64,000 bases of DNA, from NCBI GenBank assembly GCA_027605045.1, contig JAQFWX010000086.1, forward strand, positions 1 to 64,000, written 5' to 3'. The translations under genes were made by a program, and so were the position numbers. Shown piece by piece: positions 45,659-56,266 of the stretch. Source of the DNA: Phallus indusiatus (taxonomy: Eukaryota; Basidiomycota; Agaricomycetes; Phallales; Phallaceae). The notes under the pieces were generated by a model. It did no database searches. It saw nothing but the letters and a program-made list of their open reading frames with translations, and was not told the origin of the DNA. Each line of letters starts with the position of its first letter. Position 1 is the stretch's first letter.

Positions 45659-47811
45659 CCGATGGATCCAAGTGTGGCGTCGGTGCGTACTATGGTCAAG
45701 GCGCAAGTTGGCAAACCTGCAGACCCGCAGGGTTTATGTCTAAGAAATTCACTCCGGCACAGTACAACTACCGGACTCATGAGCACGAGCTCATTGCAGT
45801 ACTTGAAGCACTGAATAAGTGGGAAGACAAACTACTAGGTCGTAAATTCACCCTAGTAACGGACAACGAGGCCTTGAAACACTTCAAGACACAGCCCCGT
45901 ATGTCGCCTAGACAGGCGAGATGGTACGAGTATCTCTCTCGTTTCGACTACGAAACGATTCACATTAAAGGTGAGACCAACACGGTCGCAGATGGACTCT
46001 CGAGATATTTCGAGGATGACCTACCTAACGAGATACACCCACCTGAGAACTACGTCAACATCGACGTAAAACTAGATCCAACAGGGGATCAGCTACCTCC
46101 TGAAAGGAAAAGTGAACTCAGAATCAGTGCGGCGAGACGCATTAAAACTCGGGCGAAAGCTAGAGTCCAACAACAGACGGCTGAACAAGCATCCATTGAA
46201 CAACGACCAGCGTCCATTGAAGAAGTGGATACAGACGACGAAGACGTACTGGCAGTCACAGCGCAGCATAGCGGTAAAACGCTTAAAGCCAAGATTGAAG
46301 GCTTTGAAGGATTAGCTGATCTGATAAAGAGCGGCTATAAGGACGACACAACACTGAAGAAAGTGTTAGAAAACCCTGATGCATACAAAGGGTTTGGGAT
46401 GAAAAACCAGCTACTGTACACGAAGAATCAGTTCTCCCGTGACGTGGTCTGCATACCCCATCACTTATTTTACCAGGGGAGGAAGCTGGTAGAGATCATT
46501 ATTAGTGAAGCACACGAAATTGTGGGACACTTCGGACGCTATAAAACGTCGCAATACATTAGACAAGTGTATTGGTGGAGAACGATGGCAGAGGACATCG
46601 ATGAATACTGCAAATCGTGCGGTAAATGTCAAACGAATAAGGATGACAATAGACATCCTAGCGGTCTGCTGAAGACGCTACCCATTCCCAATAAACCATG
46701 GGAATCAGTCGGAATGGACTTTATAGGCCCGTTACCAGTATCGAAAGGACATGACTTCTTACTAGTCATAATTGACAGATTGACGTCAATGGTGAGACTC
46801 ATGCCCACCACCACGAAGCTAACTGCGAAAAGCGCAGCACACCTGTACTTCGAAGGTGTAGTTAGGCATCATGGCGTGCCAGCTTCTATCGTCAGTGATA
46901 GAGATACCAGATTCACCGCGAAGTTCTGGAAAGAACTACAGCGGCTAATAGGGACAAAACTCCTCATGTCCACTTCATTCCATCCACAGACGGATGGAGC
47001 AACAGAGCGGGCGAACCGCTCCATAGGACAAGTATTACGTTCTATAATAGATAACGACCAAAAGGATTGGGCTGAACGTATCCCGATGGCGGAATTCGCA
47101 CTGAACAGTAGCACGAGTGAAACGACTAAGTTCACGCCATTCGAACTTAACTACGGATACACCCCTGCACTAGGGCGACAGCTCAACACAGACACCAAGT
47201 TCAATGGTGTGAAGCAATTCGCATTACAAGCGAAATGGAATCTTATGGCCGCACACGATGCCATAATCGCGAGTCGCGTGAAACAAACCATGCACGCGAA
47301 CACCCACAGACGAGATGCGCCTGTTTACAAAGAGGGTGACCTCGTGTACCTTTCTACGAAGAACATATCTCTACCAAAGGGTAGATCCAGTAAGTTGGTA
47401 CCGCGTTACGTCGGTCCTTACAAAGTATTGTCAGTCAAAGACAATATTAACGTCAAACTCGACTTGCCTGACGAGTTGAAGAAGCGTAGGATAAATCCAA
47501 TATTCCACGTGGACTTAGTGAAACCACATATCGCCAATGATGACGATAGATTTCCACGTCGTGAGTCATTAACGGCGTACGACTTTGGACAACCGGACAA
47601 TGCCGAATGGCATGTAGATGAACTACTAGCCCATCGCTGGACTGGGTCTAAAGACACGGACATCGAGTTCCTAGTGCAATGGACGCTAGGCGATACGACC
47701 TGGGAGCCGTACGAACACTGCAAAGACTTGCAGGCATTGGATGAGTATCTCCAATTACGCGGGGTTACCCAATTAGGGAAATTGCCGCGTCTCCGCACGA
47801 CGCGTAAATGA
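45620..47811 (+). CDS. Retroelement RNase H, integrase and chromodomain
   Basis: The open frame formally begins at 45415 but is homologous only from about 45620. RNase H: LVTDGSKCGVGAYYGQG, HEHELIAVLEAL, TDNEALKHF. Integrase: HHCC zinc finger (HEIVGHFGRYKTSQY ... CKSCGKCQ, about 46510-46632), the DDE core with MDFIGPLP, SDRDTRF and TDGATERANR, then the GPY/F-like region RYVGPYKVLSVKD. The chromodomain near the C-terminus (about 47610-47770) shows HVDELLAHRW, FLVQWTLGDTTWEPYEHC and ALDEYLQLRG. Chromodomains steer chromovirus integration to marked chromatin. Ends at 47811 with a basic tail. Confidence 0.9.
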
Positions 47812-47950
47812 GGATCTGCAAGCAGATCTGCCCCGTGCCCCCGGCGGCACAACAGCCACGAGAAAATCCTACTCGGGCGCTACTCTGATACAAGAGTAAA
47901 TAAATACTCTTTCTTACGACCCCGTCTCAGCCACCTGAGCACCGTCAACG

Positions 47951-48922
47951 ATGTCTGCAGAACCTTCACGACCTACCTCTTCATCTACGAAGCCCTCGAC
48001 CCGCAAGGGACGATTTGACGATATCAAGCAAGCGTTGCTTGAAGCACAAAAAGAATGGAGTATGGATTCCATGCCTGGCTGCGTAGCCATCACCCACGAA
48101 AGTGGGAAATGTACCCACTGCGATGAGTATATCTCGCACATTAGTACCGCTGCAAGCAAGCGTACCATTGTTCTTGACGAGAAAGACGTCAAAGAGTGCC
48201 TACTCGAGGCATTCCCGTTCCTGCAAAAAGAGTGGGATGATTTACGAAAGCGCCTTGAAGACGCTAACGACTACGCCGACCAGACCGTCCAAGAACTCAA
48301 GGACGTTGAGAGACGAGAGGACGACCTTCGAGATCGTATACGGGAACTCGAGGACAAGTTGAAGCAAGCCCCACAGGCAGCATCGCCTGTGTCATCTAGG
48401 AAACGACCTCGGTCAGAGGCCAAGGGCCCCACGAATCATGGGCCCGTAGGATTCGACGCGTACGACGACGACGACGACGATGATCTAGACGACCACGATT
48501 GGGCGGACTCCTACAATGACGAGTCGGTACTCGACTCCAACGGTCAACCCGTTCCTCCCCACTCTGGGGATGATTTCGGCCTGATGGACAGGCTGGACCC
48601 TGAAGAGGAGTCATTATTGTCTCGGCGACAACTCGCTGAGAAAGTCCTCGCTGAGTTCCCAGGAACTCCCCGTATCTCCAACCAGGCCAAGTACCGCGAT
48701 ACGTGGCCCGCTTTTATGCAAGGCCACGACCCCACAGCGTCTCGAGCAGGGAAAACCCCTGTACCTGGGCCAGTTCCCGACCCACTCGCGTGGTACATGA
48801 TGTGTCCACTGGATGACCCCTCGTTCGTACTCCAGGGAAGCAGATCTGGAAGAAACCACCCATATTGGACACACCTCAAAAGGTTGCAATGCACGCGCGC
48901 ATTAGACTTGCCTGGGACGTAG
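47951..48922 (+). CDS. Retroelement 3' accessory ORF-A, unknown function
   Basis: 323 codons from ATG at 47951 (MSAEPSRPTSSSTKPSTR), in the extra space between pol and the 3' LTR. Contains CVAITHESGKCTHCDEYISH, a possible C-X13-C-X2-C/H metal site; a strong predicted coiled coil (WDDLRKRLEDANDYADQTVQ, ERREDDLRDRIRELEDKLKQ); a basic RKRPRSEAK patch; and an acidic D-run. No signal peptide or membrane segment, so it is not env-like. Its last 34 bases overlap ORF-B, which is in the -1 frame. I do not recognise the family. Confidence 0.75.
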   Translation: MSAEPSRPTSSSTKPSTRKGRFDDIKQALLEAQKEWSMDSMPGCVAITHESGKCTHCDEYISHISTAASKRTIVLDEKDVKECLLEAFPFLQKEWDDLRKRLEDANDYADQTVQELKDVERREDDLRDRIRELEDKLKQAPQAASPVSSRKRPRSEAKGPTNHGPVGFDAYDDDDDDDLDDHDWADSYNDESVLDSNGQPVPPHSGDDFGLMDRLDPEEESLLSRRQLAEKVLAEFPGTPRISNQAKYRDTWPAFMQGHDPTASRAGKTPVPGPVPDPLAWYMMCPLDDPSFVLQGSRSGRNHPYWTHLKRLQCTRALDLPGT

Positions 48923-49758
48923 GCATGATGTTCATCAATAGAAAGAAGAAAGAGCGAGACTACGCTCGCCTCACTATCGGGGAGCGCCCTGAAGCTTTTC
49001 CATACCCAACAGAAGGGCAAATGGACCTGGAAACGGGTCGCCTCTATGAGACGTGGTATAAGGACCCCGCCTCCGTACCCTTTTATATAAGGGTTGAACC
49101 ATCAGGATCGCTGAATATCAGCGATGTTGAAGTCGTAGCGTGGCTTCGAAAAATATTCCCGAATCGGGAAACAAGGAAGACTGTATTCCCCATTGTAGCG
49201 GAGATATGTACCGAGCCTGGACTATCCACCTGGCTCAACGCCGCTGGCATCAACGCCGACAAGACGGTGAATAACTCCCCATCCATAATCGAAGGATGGC
49301 GTCGAGCATATACCCTGCCCCAGGGTAACATTCCCACCAAGGAAGAAGTTGTCGGGATGCTGCGATATAACTGTGTGAATACCCGACTAATCGAAACTCG
49401 ATTAGGACCACTATTTGAGCGGTGGCGATCACACACTAACAGCAACACCATCGCCGTGAAGTGGCGAGAATCTCAACCCACCGTCTCGTCGCTGCTACCA
49501 GGGCGTCAGTATCGAAGACGACGTCGCAACAATCGTCGTGACGCCGCCCCTGCAGCTCCTATTGCTGGACCTTCGAAGGAGACTCCTTATGTGGAGTCCA
49601 CCGCTAACTCGCCTCCCTCGGCGAAAGCACCGCTCCCAGCAGAAATCGCTGAGAAAGAACTCGTGATCGACCCCGATCAATACGAGGTCCTGGATAGACC
49701 AGGAGCAGGCCCTCAAGGTGATATTGAGATGGCCATGGATTATACCGCGGACGACTGA
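48889..49758 (+). CDS. Retroelement 3' accessory ORF-B, unknown function
   Basis: The frame is open from 48865 and the first ATG is at 48889 (MHARIRLAWDVGMMFINRKK). Globular-looking N-terminal two-thirds (RPEAFPYPTEGQMD, VEVVAWLRKIFPNRETRK, PSIIEGWRRAYTLPQG), then an Arg-rich stretch (GRQYRRRRRNNRRD) that may bind nucleic acid or direct nuclear import, then a Pro/Ala-rich acidic tail. It ends at 49758, 54 bases before the 3' LTR. The overlap and coding quality suggest ORF-A and ORF-B are two parts of one protein joined by -1 recoding, or one gene broken by a 1-base indel. Confidence 0.75.
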   Translation: MHARIRLAWDVGMMFINRKKKERDYARLTIGERPEAFPYPTEGQMDLETGRLYETWYKDPASVPFYIRVEPSGSLNISDVEVVAWLRKIFPNRETRKTVFPIVAEICTEPGLSTWLNAAGINADKTVNNSPSIIEGWRRAYTLPQGNIPTKEEVVGMLRYNCVNTRLIETRLGPLFERWRSHTNSNTIAVKWRESQPTVSSLLPGRQYRRRRRNNRRDAAPAAPIAGPSKETPYVESTANSPPSAKAPLPAEIAEKELVIDPDQYEVLDRPGAGPQGDIEMAMDYTADD

Positions 49759-49800
49759 GACTCACTCGTCGTATCATGTATTGACTTGACGCTCAAGTCA

Positions 49801-49811
49801 GCGGGGGAGGA
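49801..49811 (+). other. Polypurine tract for plus-strand priming
   Basis: GCGGGGGAGGA directly before TGTAACGG of the 3' LTR, the expected place for a PPT. Confidence 0.75.
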
Positions 49812-50075
49812 TGTAACGGTTCCGCTATGAGCAGCGGACTACTATTAACCATAGTACATATTCGTATATACATACAATTGTATGCAGACGATCGTCGTCT
49901 GCACAAGTACCTAGTATTATGTAACGTACATAGGCGCCGTCACACCAGTAAATACCGCGTAACGGTAAAGGCGCCGGCAGCCTTTCTTACCTGCACTTGC
50001 AAATATACAGCTTTACACTGTTTGTTGTGAGTCCGTAAGAACCGGGCTAATCGTAAACTGTAACGAAACGTTACA
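49812..50075 (+). repeat. 3' LTR, 264 bp
   Basis: Same sequence as the 5' LTR by eye throughout, from TGTAACGG to CGTTACA. The plus-strand ORF inside it is an LTR frame, not a gene. Confidence 0.95.
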
Positions 50076-50080
50076 GCGAC
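50076..50080. repeat. Target-site duplication GCGAC, right copy
   Basis: Directly after the 3' LTR and identical to 40970-40974. Confidence 0.9.
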
Positions 50081-53000
50081 GTTCCTATCGAACTTTCTAT
50101 TTTGACGATTCCGGAGCGGCTCTTGGTATCTTTGTATTATCCTTCGGCGTTCATCGTCAAGTTATATCCTAAATCACGAAATGCGAAGTGTTGGCCGAAA
50201 ACCGATCTCAATATGGGTTTACGGGGAAACGTTTCTACATATAAATTAGACACATCGGGTATTCAAGAAATGATAAAAGGCGATTTAATGCCTAGACCAC
50301 CCGAAATTCTTGCCTCTCTTTTCAGTATTACTCTCATCGGACCTCAAGGAAAACCTGATTTCGCCATCAAAAATCTGTGTCAAGTTAGACGATCTCGTGT
50401 ATTGGATGCTCTATTATGGTTAAAATCGAACAATCCGTTCTATTCTTCTATAACTATTGATGAATCGATTTTGTCGCGATTACCTCAAGCCGATGTTCCC
50501 GAATCTATTTATCATAACGTTAAACACGTTTCTTCGACTTCTGACCCTGCCGAGAAATGTGGTAATTTACGCTCGACAGGTACAGACGATGACGACGATG
50601 AATATGACTCTGATAACGCCTCCGCCCCTTTGCATGATGATGATCATGGATTATATCAGGGTAAGTTTAAGCGCTTTCTTATTAAAAAGATAGACTTATT
50701 GTCAATATATAGATTCGTGTGTTTTGGCTTTAGATGAAAGTGGTGTTGTTGATATCGACGGATTCGATGTTGATGCACAAGATTTGATTACTCAGGCCAT
50801 GAATAATTCGGTTGGAGATATGCAAACTCGAGAACCTCCTTACGCTATTTTACGTGGGAACGATTTTGTCAATGAATATGCCAGACGTGACGCGTCAGGT
50901 TCATTTGTGTCAATTTCAGATCTGGGTGTCAACCATCTACTTGGAGCTTTTCCACATTTGTTTCCGTACGGAATGGGAGGATTTGAAACGGATCGGGGAA
51001 TACCTGTTTCTTATACGGAACACGCACGATGGGCCTTGAGATATGCTGACGGCCGTTTTGCAAAAAACATTACTTTTCTAAGCCTAGTATTTAACGTCAT
51101 TCAGAAACGTCAGGTTTGTTTGGGTGCCGATCTTCAAGTGAATAAGTCGGTTCGTCGTCCTCTATTTTCTCCCCATTTAATTAGACTTTAGATTAAACGG
51201 AAAGATTATCACTCTTTTGAACGATCCATCCAAACTATAACGTCGAATGTCCTTCGCGATGCTATCAAAGAAGAACGTGGTGGCCAGATTCCTTCAAACC
51301 CTGCTGTCAGAACATTGAAATCTTTCGTCAAAGCGACACGAAGGCATGTTTCTGGTACAGACGAAAATCGTATTTCCAATCGTTCTAAGATTTACGGAAT
51401 GACCCTATTATTAAATCCCGCGAACATTTGGATCACGTTAGCTTGTGATGATGTGAATGATCCGATCGTACAAATCTTTTCCGGTTGCAATATCAAAATG
51501 GATGCTTTCAACGCCGCGTTGGGTCCAAATGCCAAAGATCGTTTACAAAACAGCACTCAAAATCCTTATGCGGCGACAAAATATTTCTATCGTATTATCA
51601 AGCTTATTCTGGAAGATCTTTTTGGAATAAAAGTCTTGTCTTCTGGTCGTATTCAACGCGAACGTGGTATATTTGGCGTCGTAGCAGGTTACACTGGTAT
51701 GGTAGAAGCTCAGTCTCGTGGCAGCCTTCATTTTCATTCACTCTTGTGGTTGGACGGATCTCCGTCGTCCTCGGAAATGTTAGAGCGACTTAAAGACGAT
51801 GACTTTCGAGCTCGCTTAGAAAGCTTCATTCGACAGAATATCAAATCTCATGTCAACGGTTTGACGGAGGATTATCTGTCTCGTGAGACAGTTTTGGAAA
51901 AGAAATTGCATAAAGAACGTGCTTCCGCGTATTCTCGTCCTATCGATCCCACTGCACCCGACTTCGATGATTCTCGACACGACCTCGAATTTAGTCTTGC
52001 TCGCTGCCACCAAGTTCACCGGTGTTCGGAAAGCTCTTGTTTAATCAATGACAAATTTGGTCGTGTTCGCTGTAAACGTCGAGCACCTTGGCCTCTTTCA
52101 CCTAATGATGTTGTTTATGAATCTGGTTTATGGTATCCAGAACGTCATTATGGATATCTGAATTCATGGAATACTATGATATCTTTCGCCACCCGTGCTA
52201 ACAATGATATAAAATTGTTGACCAACGGTTCCGACTCCCGACATATCACATTTTACATAACGAACTACGCTACTAAAGCACAATATAAATCGTATCAAGC
52301 TACCGCTCTTCTCGCCGATCGTTTCGTTTATATAAAGCGGTCTACATATGATGAAAATAATATTCGCAAGAAGAATAAAAAACTTTTAGCACAATGTGCT
52401 CACACACTTACTAGAGGTCAAGAATTGTCGAATCAACAAATGGTGTCGTATATTATGGGCTATGGTGATTGCTTGTTATCGCATCGGTTTGTGCCGATTT
52501 ACTTGTCAGGAGCTTCACTCGCTTTAGAGAATGCTTTTCCCGAATTCCAATCGTACGTCATGATTCGTTTGTAGCTTCGCATTCTGTTCATAATCCTAGC
52601 CGCGAATGTATAATTTCCATCGAATCGGATGAACCTATCGACGGAGAAGACGATAATTTTTCGGACGGTGTAATGGGTATTTTTACTTCATGACTTCTCA
52701 TATTAACTCCATCTAGAATTTCACACCTTACCATTTGCAAATGACTTCCGACGGTTTCCGTATCAAGAACCAGGTTTCTGATTATATATACCGCGGTGAC
52801 GCTCTAGAATCTTTTTCTTTTTTAAATTTTCACCTGGAATCTTATGAACCTCACAACTTCGAGTATAACTTGCTTACATCCCGTCATGAACGAGTTCCCT
52901 ACCGTCCTGTATCAAATATTTACAGCAATCGCCATCGTGTACTCCGTCACCCACTCGCGGAAATGATGCCGGACTTTCTAGGGTCGTGGGTTCCCCGTAA

Positions 53001-55233
53001 CGACCGCGAAGAGAATTACGATTTTTATTGCGCGTCTGTGCTGATGTTAATGAAACCGTGGAGAAAGTGGCACGACTTGAAAGACGGCTTCCAATCGTGG
53101 CGTGATGCTTTTGAGCATTTTCTTTCGCATGCGTCTCCTCGTGATCGTCGCATCATCGACAACTTCCAATTTTATTATCAAACGGCTGACGCTGCAAATA
53201 AAATATCTGCCGATGAAGCCAAACACCGTTCTTTATATGATTCTGAGTCTGCTATCATCGATGGTGTACCGGACGCGTCCTCTTCCCGTAACCCTATTTT
53301 TTTTTCTCCTTCAGGCGGTTTCGATTTCGATAAAGTCGCAAATCATTACGAAGATTCTGGTGACGCTTATCACGGATTAGAAGCTTTGAACATTGCATAC
53401 GACATAGGCTGTTTTGAAAACAACGATGATGTTTGGGCTGCTCATCAGGACGATATCTCGAACGCTTCGGTACAATTGCTCACACAAAATTTTTCTTGGC
53501 AAAACATCCTTAAACATCACGTTAAAACTATGGAAGATGCTTCAAATCACACCCCACAAATCGCATCCTCTTCTAGTGTTCAAATGGGCTATTCTCAGAA
53601 TAGTGTTATTGTACCCGCAGTTGAACCATTCCCTTCCTCTGCACCCTCTGTTGATCCGACAACGTCAATTTTACAGTCCTTAACGAAGGATCAAATTCGT
53701 GCTTGTAAAATAGTGCTTCATCACCTCGACGAACTTTTATCCGGTATTCCGCACAGTCCTTTACGTATGTTGATTTGTGGCTCCGGTGGTGTCGGAAAAT
53801 CTACGGTAATTCGATCCATTCAAAAATTGTTTTTATTGAGATCTTCCACCAATATATTGGCCACTACCGCTACATCCGGTGTCGCTGCAAGTAATATCAA
53901 CGGCAACACGATCCATTGGTGGGCCGGTTTACCGATAATAATGCCTAAAACGTCTTACTTCCTCGAAAAATCGTCTCCTTCTATCAAAACTCGACGGGAG
54001 GCGAATATCCGAAATTGTCGATATCTAATACTCGACGAGGTTTCAATGCTTTCCCAAGAAACATTGGGTTTATTAGCGACAATTGTTTCTAGTTTCGACA
54101 CGGATAGTTCACCGGACGATCCTCTTGGAAATAAGCTTAGTGTTATTCTCATCGGCGATTTTCACCAATTCCCGCCGACGGCTCGAAGTAATCTAGCATT
54201 GTTCAAGCCACCTGGTAAATCATTGTGGGCTCGTATCGGTCACCGCGCATTTCAATGCTTTGAAACCGTTGTTATACTTTCAGAACAAAAAAGAATTGTC
54301 GATCCTGTATGGTGCTCGATCCTTGAACGTGTTCGGTATGGTGAATGCACCGCTGATGATATCAAAGAAATCCATAAACTTTCTTTATGTCCCATTAAAT
54401 GCTCCATTCCCGATTTCAACAGCGAACCTTGGATTAATTCGATATTGGTTACTCCAAGACATTGTGTTCGACGACGATGGAATTTGTTGGCTATTAAAAA
54501 ATTCGCTCGACGTAATTGTCGTATCGTACTGGTTTCAAATGCGGTTCACAACTTTCCCGATGGGACGCTCATAGATCCTGTCTCAAACAAAGATATTCTA
54601 TTTGCCATTGCATATAATGATAAGAGGCTTGGAAAAATTTTGCCACGAAAAGTATTTTTCGCCATTGGACTCCGTATCTTGCTGACTTTCAATATCCGCG
54701 TTTCTGCCGACCTTGCGAATGGGACCGCCGGCATTATAACAAATATTTTCTTGGATCCTCGTGAAGCTCCAATTCCGCAGAATGCATCTTTCCATGAATT
54801 ATCTTATCCTCCTAAACTTATTTATTTCAAACCAGATCATTCGACTTTTCCCCCTTTACCGAACTTACCGCAAGGCATCCTTCCCATTGCACCATCCACT
54901 TCTAACTTCAAGGTGACATTGGCTGACGGTTCAGAAGTCTCCGTTGATCGATCACAATATCCTATAGAAGCAGCGTACAGCTTTACCGACTATAAAGCCC
55001 AAGGATCTACAATTGCTCCCGTCATTCTTGATCTTAGGTCGCCACCTTCTGCGAGGCTCAGTCAATTTAACTTATACGTTGCGATGTCTAGGGGAGTTAG
55101 TAGGGACATGACAAAAATTCTAACGCCACCGGACCATTCTTTACTCGAGACACCTCCGGACGATGATCTCATGGCGTTTGATGAACGATTGCGCGAACTA
55201 AATCGTTCTACACATCAATCTTTTCATCTCTAA
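50076..55233 (+). CDS. Helitron Rep-helicase, C-terminal exons (Rep HUH and PIF1-like helicase)
   Basis: Resumes the Rep frame (VPIELSILTIPERLL). Probable introns: about 50661-50733; 51115-51191; a 41-base intron near 52488-52528 (donor gtttgt, needed to reach DSFVASHSVHNPS); and about 52668-52716. The Helitron-like N domain has FPHLFPYGMGGFETDRG. The HUH motif is LHFHSLLW (HFH at 51729-51737). The two-tyrosine motif is FYITNYATKAQY (Tyr codons at 52254 and 52266). PIF1-type SF1 helicase: CGSGGVGKSTV (about 53777-53809), LILDEVSML (about 54028), ILIGDFHQFPPT, then DYKAQGSTI and LYVAMSRGVSRD near the end. Stop at 55231-55233. All catalytic motifs appear intact; only the nested insertion breaks the gene. 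Confidence 0.9.
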
Positions 55234-55250
55234 AGGTACATTCTTTGTAT

Positions 55251-56101
55251 TTAAGCGGCTTGTATATATCCCATTATTTTAAAGCTTTCACATCGTGCTT
55301 CTATCCAAGTTTGTCCTTGCTTCTTCATCAATATTAATGTAAATTTCACGTCCACTAACGCGTTCTGAAGGATATGGGGCAATTTTTGGTAAGAAATATT
55401 GCGTCCCATCGCATCTAAGCCGAAATCCCCGTCGAACTCGTAACATTCATCAATATATTCTTTTTCATAGATTTTAATTTCGTCGTCTGAATTTTGGCCT
55501 GAAGGAATGTTAACATTGTTTTTGTTTCTGGTTATTGGAGGGTTTACTATACCTTCATACGTCGACGAGCCGACACTGCTCTACACAATCCATTTTCAAC
55601 CTTCTCCTTGAAATATGATTCTTTGGTAACATACCTTTTTTGATATCCAAAACGGCTTTTTAAATTTGATCCCCGTTACCTGATCCTTCTTATACAGAAA
55701 AATGCTTTCCAATGTTTTGTCTTTTACCCCTTTCTCGTTTTTAAGGGCACAATAGGCGCTAATCTCAGCCACCCGTTCCTCGAATACCATACTCGCTGTC
55801 CAACTCTGTATACAAGGTGACACGATGAATTCAATACGTTCTTCGCATGCCGTGTTTAGATTTTGATCATTCCGTTGCGAAAACAAATCACTTCGTAAAC
55901 TGATACCACGTCTTTAAAAAAACGCATCTTATCGCTTCATCATGTTTAATGAAAGACTTACCCTTCTGTCAGAACCTCACCTAATATACAAAATCGTACC
56001 GGACTTTGCAAATGCTCATACATCAGCGTTTCACCGCCCCCGTCCAAAACATTGGAATTTTTCCACTTATATCCTGTATATTTTCCTAGCATCTTGCTCA
56101 T
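55251..56101 (-). CDS. Helitron cargo gene X (paralogue of the neighbouring plus-strand gene)
   Basis: Family not recognised. ATG at 56099-56101 (MSKMLGKYTGYKWKN). Exon 1 ends VRFCILGEVLTEG| at a gtaagt donor; exon 2 runs FSQRNDQNLNTACEERIEFI to GIKFKKPFWISKK| with donor gtatgt; exon 3 starts SSVGSSTYEG and ends FTLILMKKQGQTWIEARCES then GYIQAA-TAA at 55251-55253. Its 3' end faces the helicase stop across 17 bases. Both intron positions and local motifs match the gene at 56267-57364 (GEVL/GEIL before intron; GIKF...F.S.K before intron). A beta-rich, OB-fold-like ssDNA-binding role is only a guess. Confidence 0.65.
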
Positions 56102-56266
56102 AAAAGTCGAATCGTTGGAAGGGCGCTTCTCCCGCGTCCTCCTTTCACCCCATTTTACGCCCCGACCTACCTCCTAACCTCATCCTTATATATCTCTTCC
56201 GAAATTGTCGATGCCACTCGAAGGTTTCCCACTTTCTATCAACTGTTCTCTATAAACTCGCTTCTT

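Larger units (their letters stand above)
40975..50075 (+). mobile_element. Ty3/gypsy chromovirus-type LTR retrotransposon, full length (9101 bp)
   Basis: Bounded by 264-bp LTRs that look identical, a 5-bp target duplication and a polypurine tract before the 3' LTR. Domain order is gag with zinc knuckle, aspartic protease, reverse transcriptase, RNase H, integrase, chromodomain, which is the Ty3/gypsy order with a chromovirus signature. The product is spread over several frames. Two further ORFs fill 1.9 kb between pol and the 3' LTR. A standard tRNA primer-binding site was not recognised after the 5' LTR (TCTTTTTTAACACC...). Confidence 0.93.

Noticed and set aside
47951..49758. Envelope gene of the retroelement
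   Set aside because: Position fits, but there is no signal peptide, membrane segment or cysteine-rich ectodomain.
49827..50030. 67-codon ORF repeated at both LTRs
   Set aside because: Lies wholly inside the LTR and is present because the LTRs are identical; not a gene.
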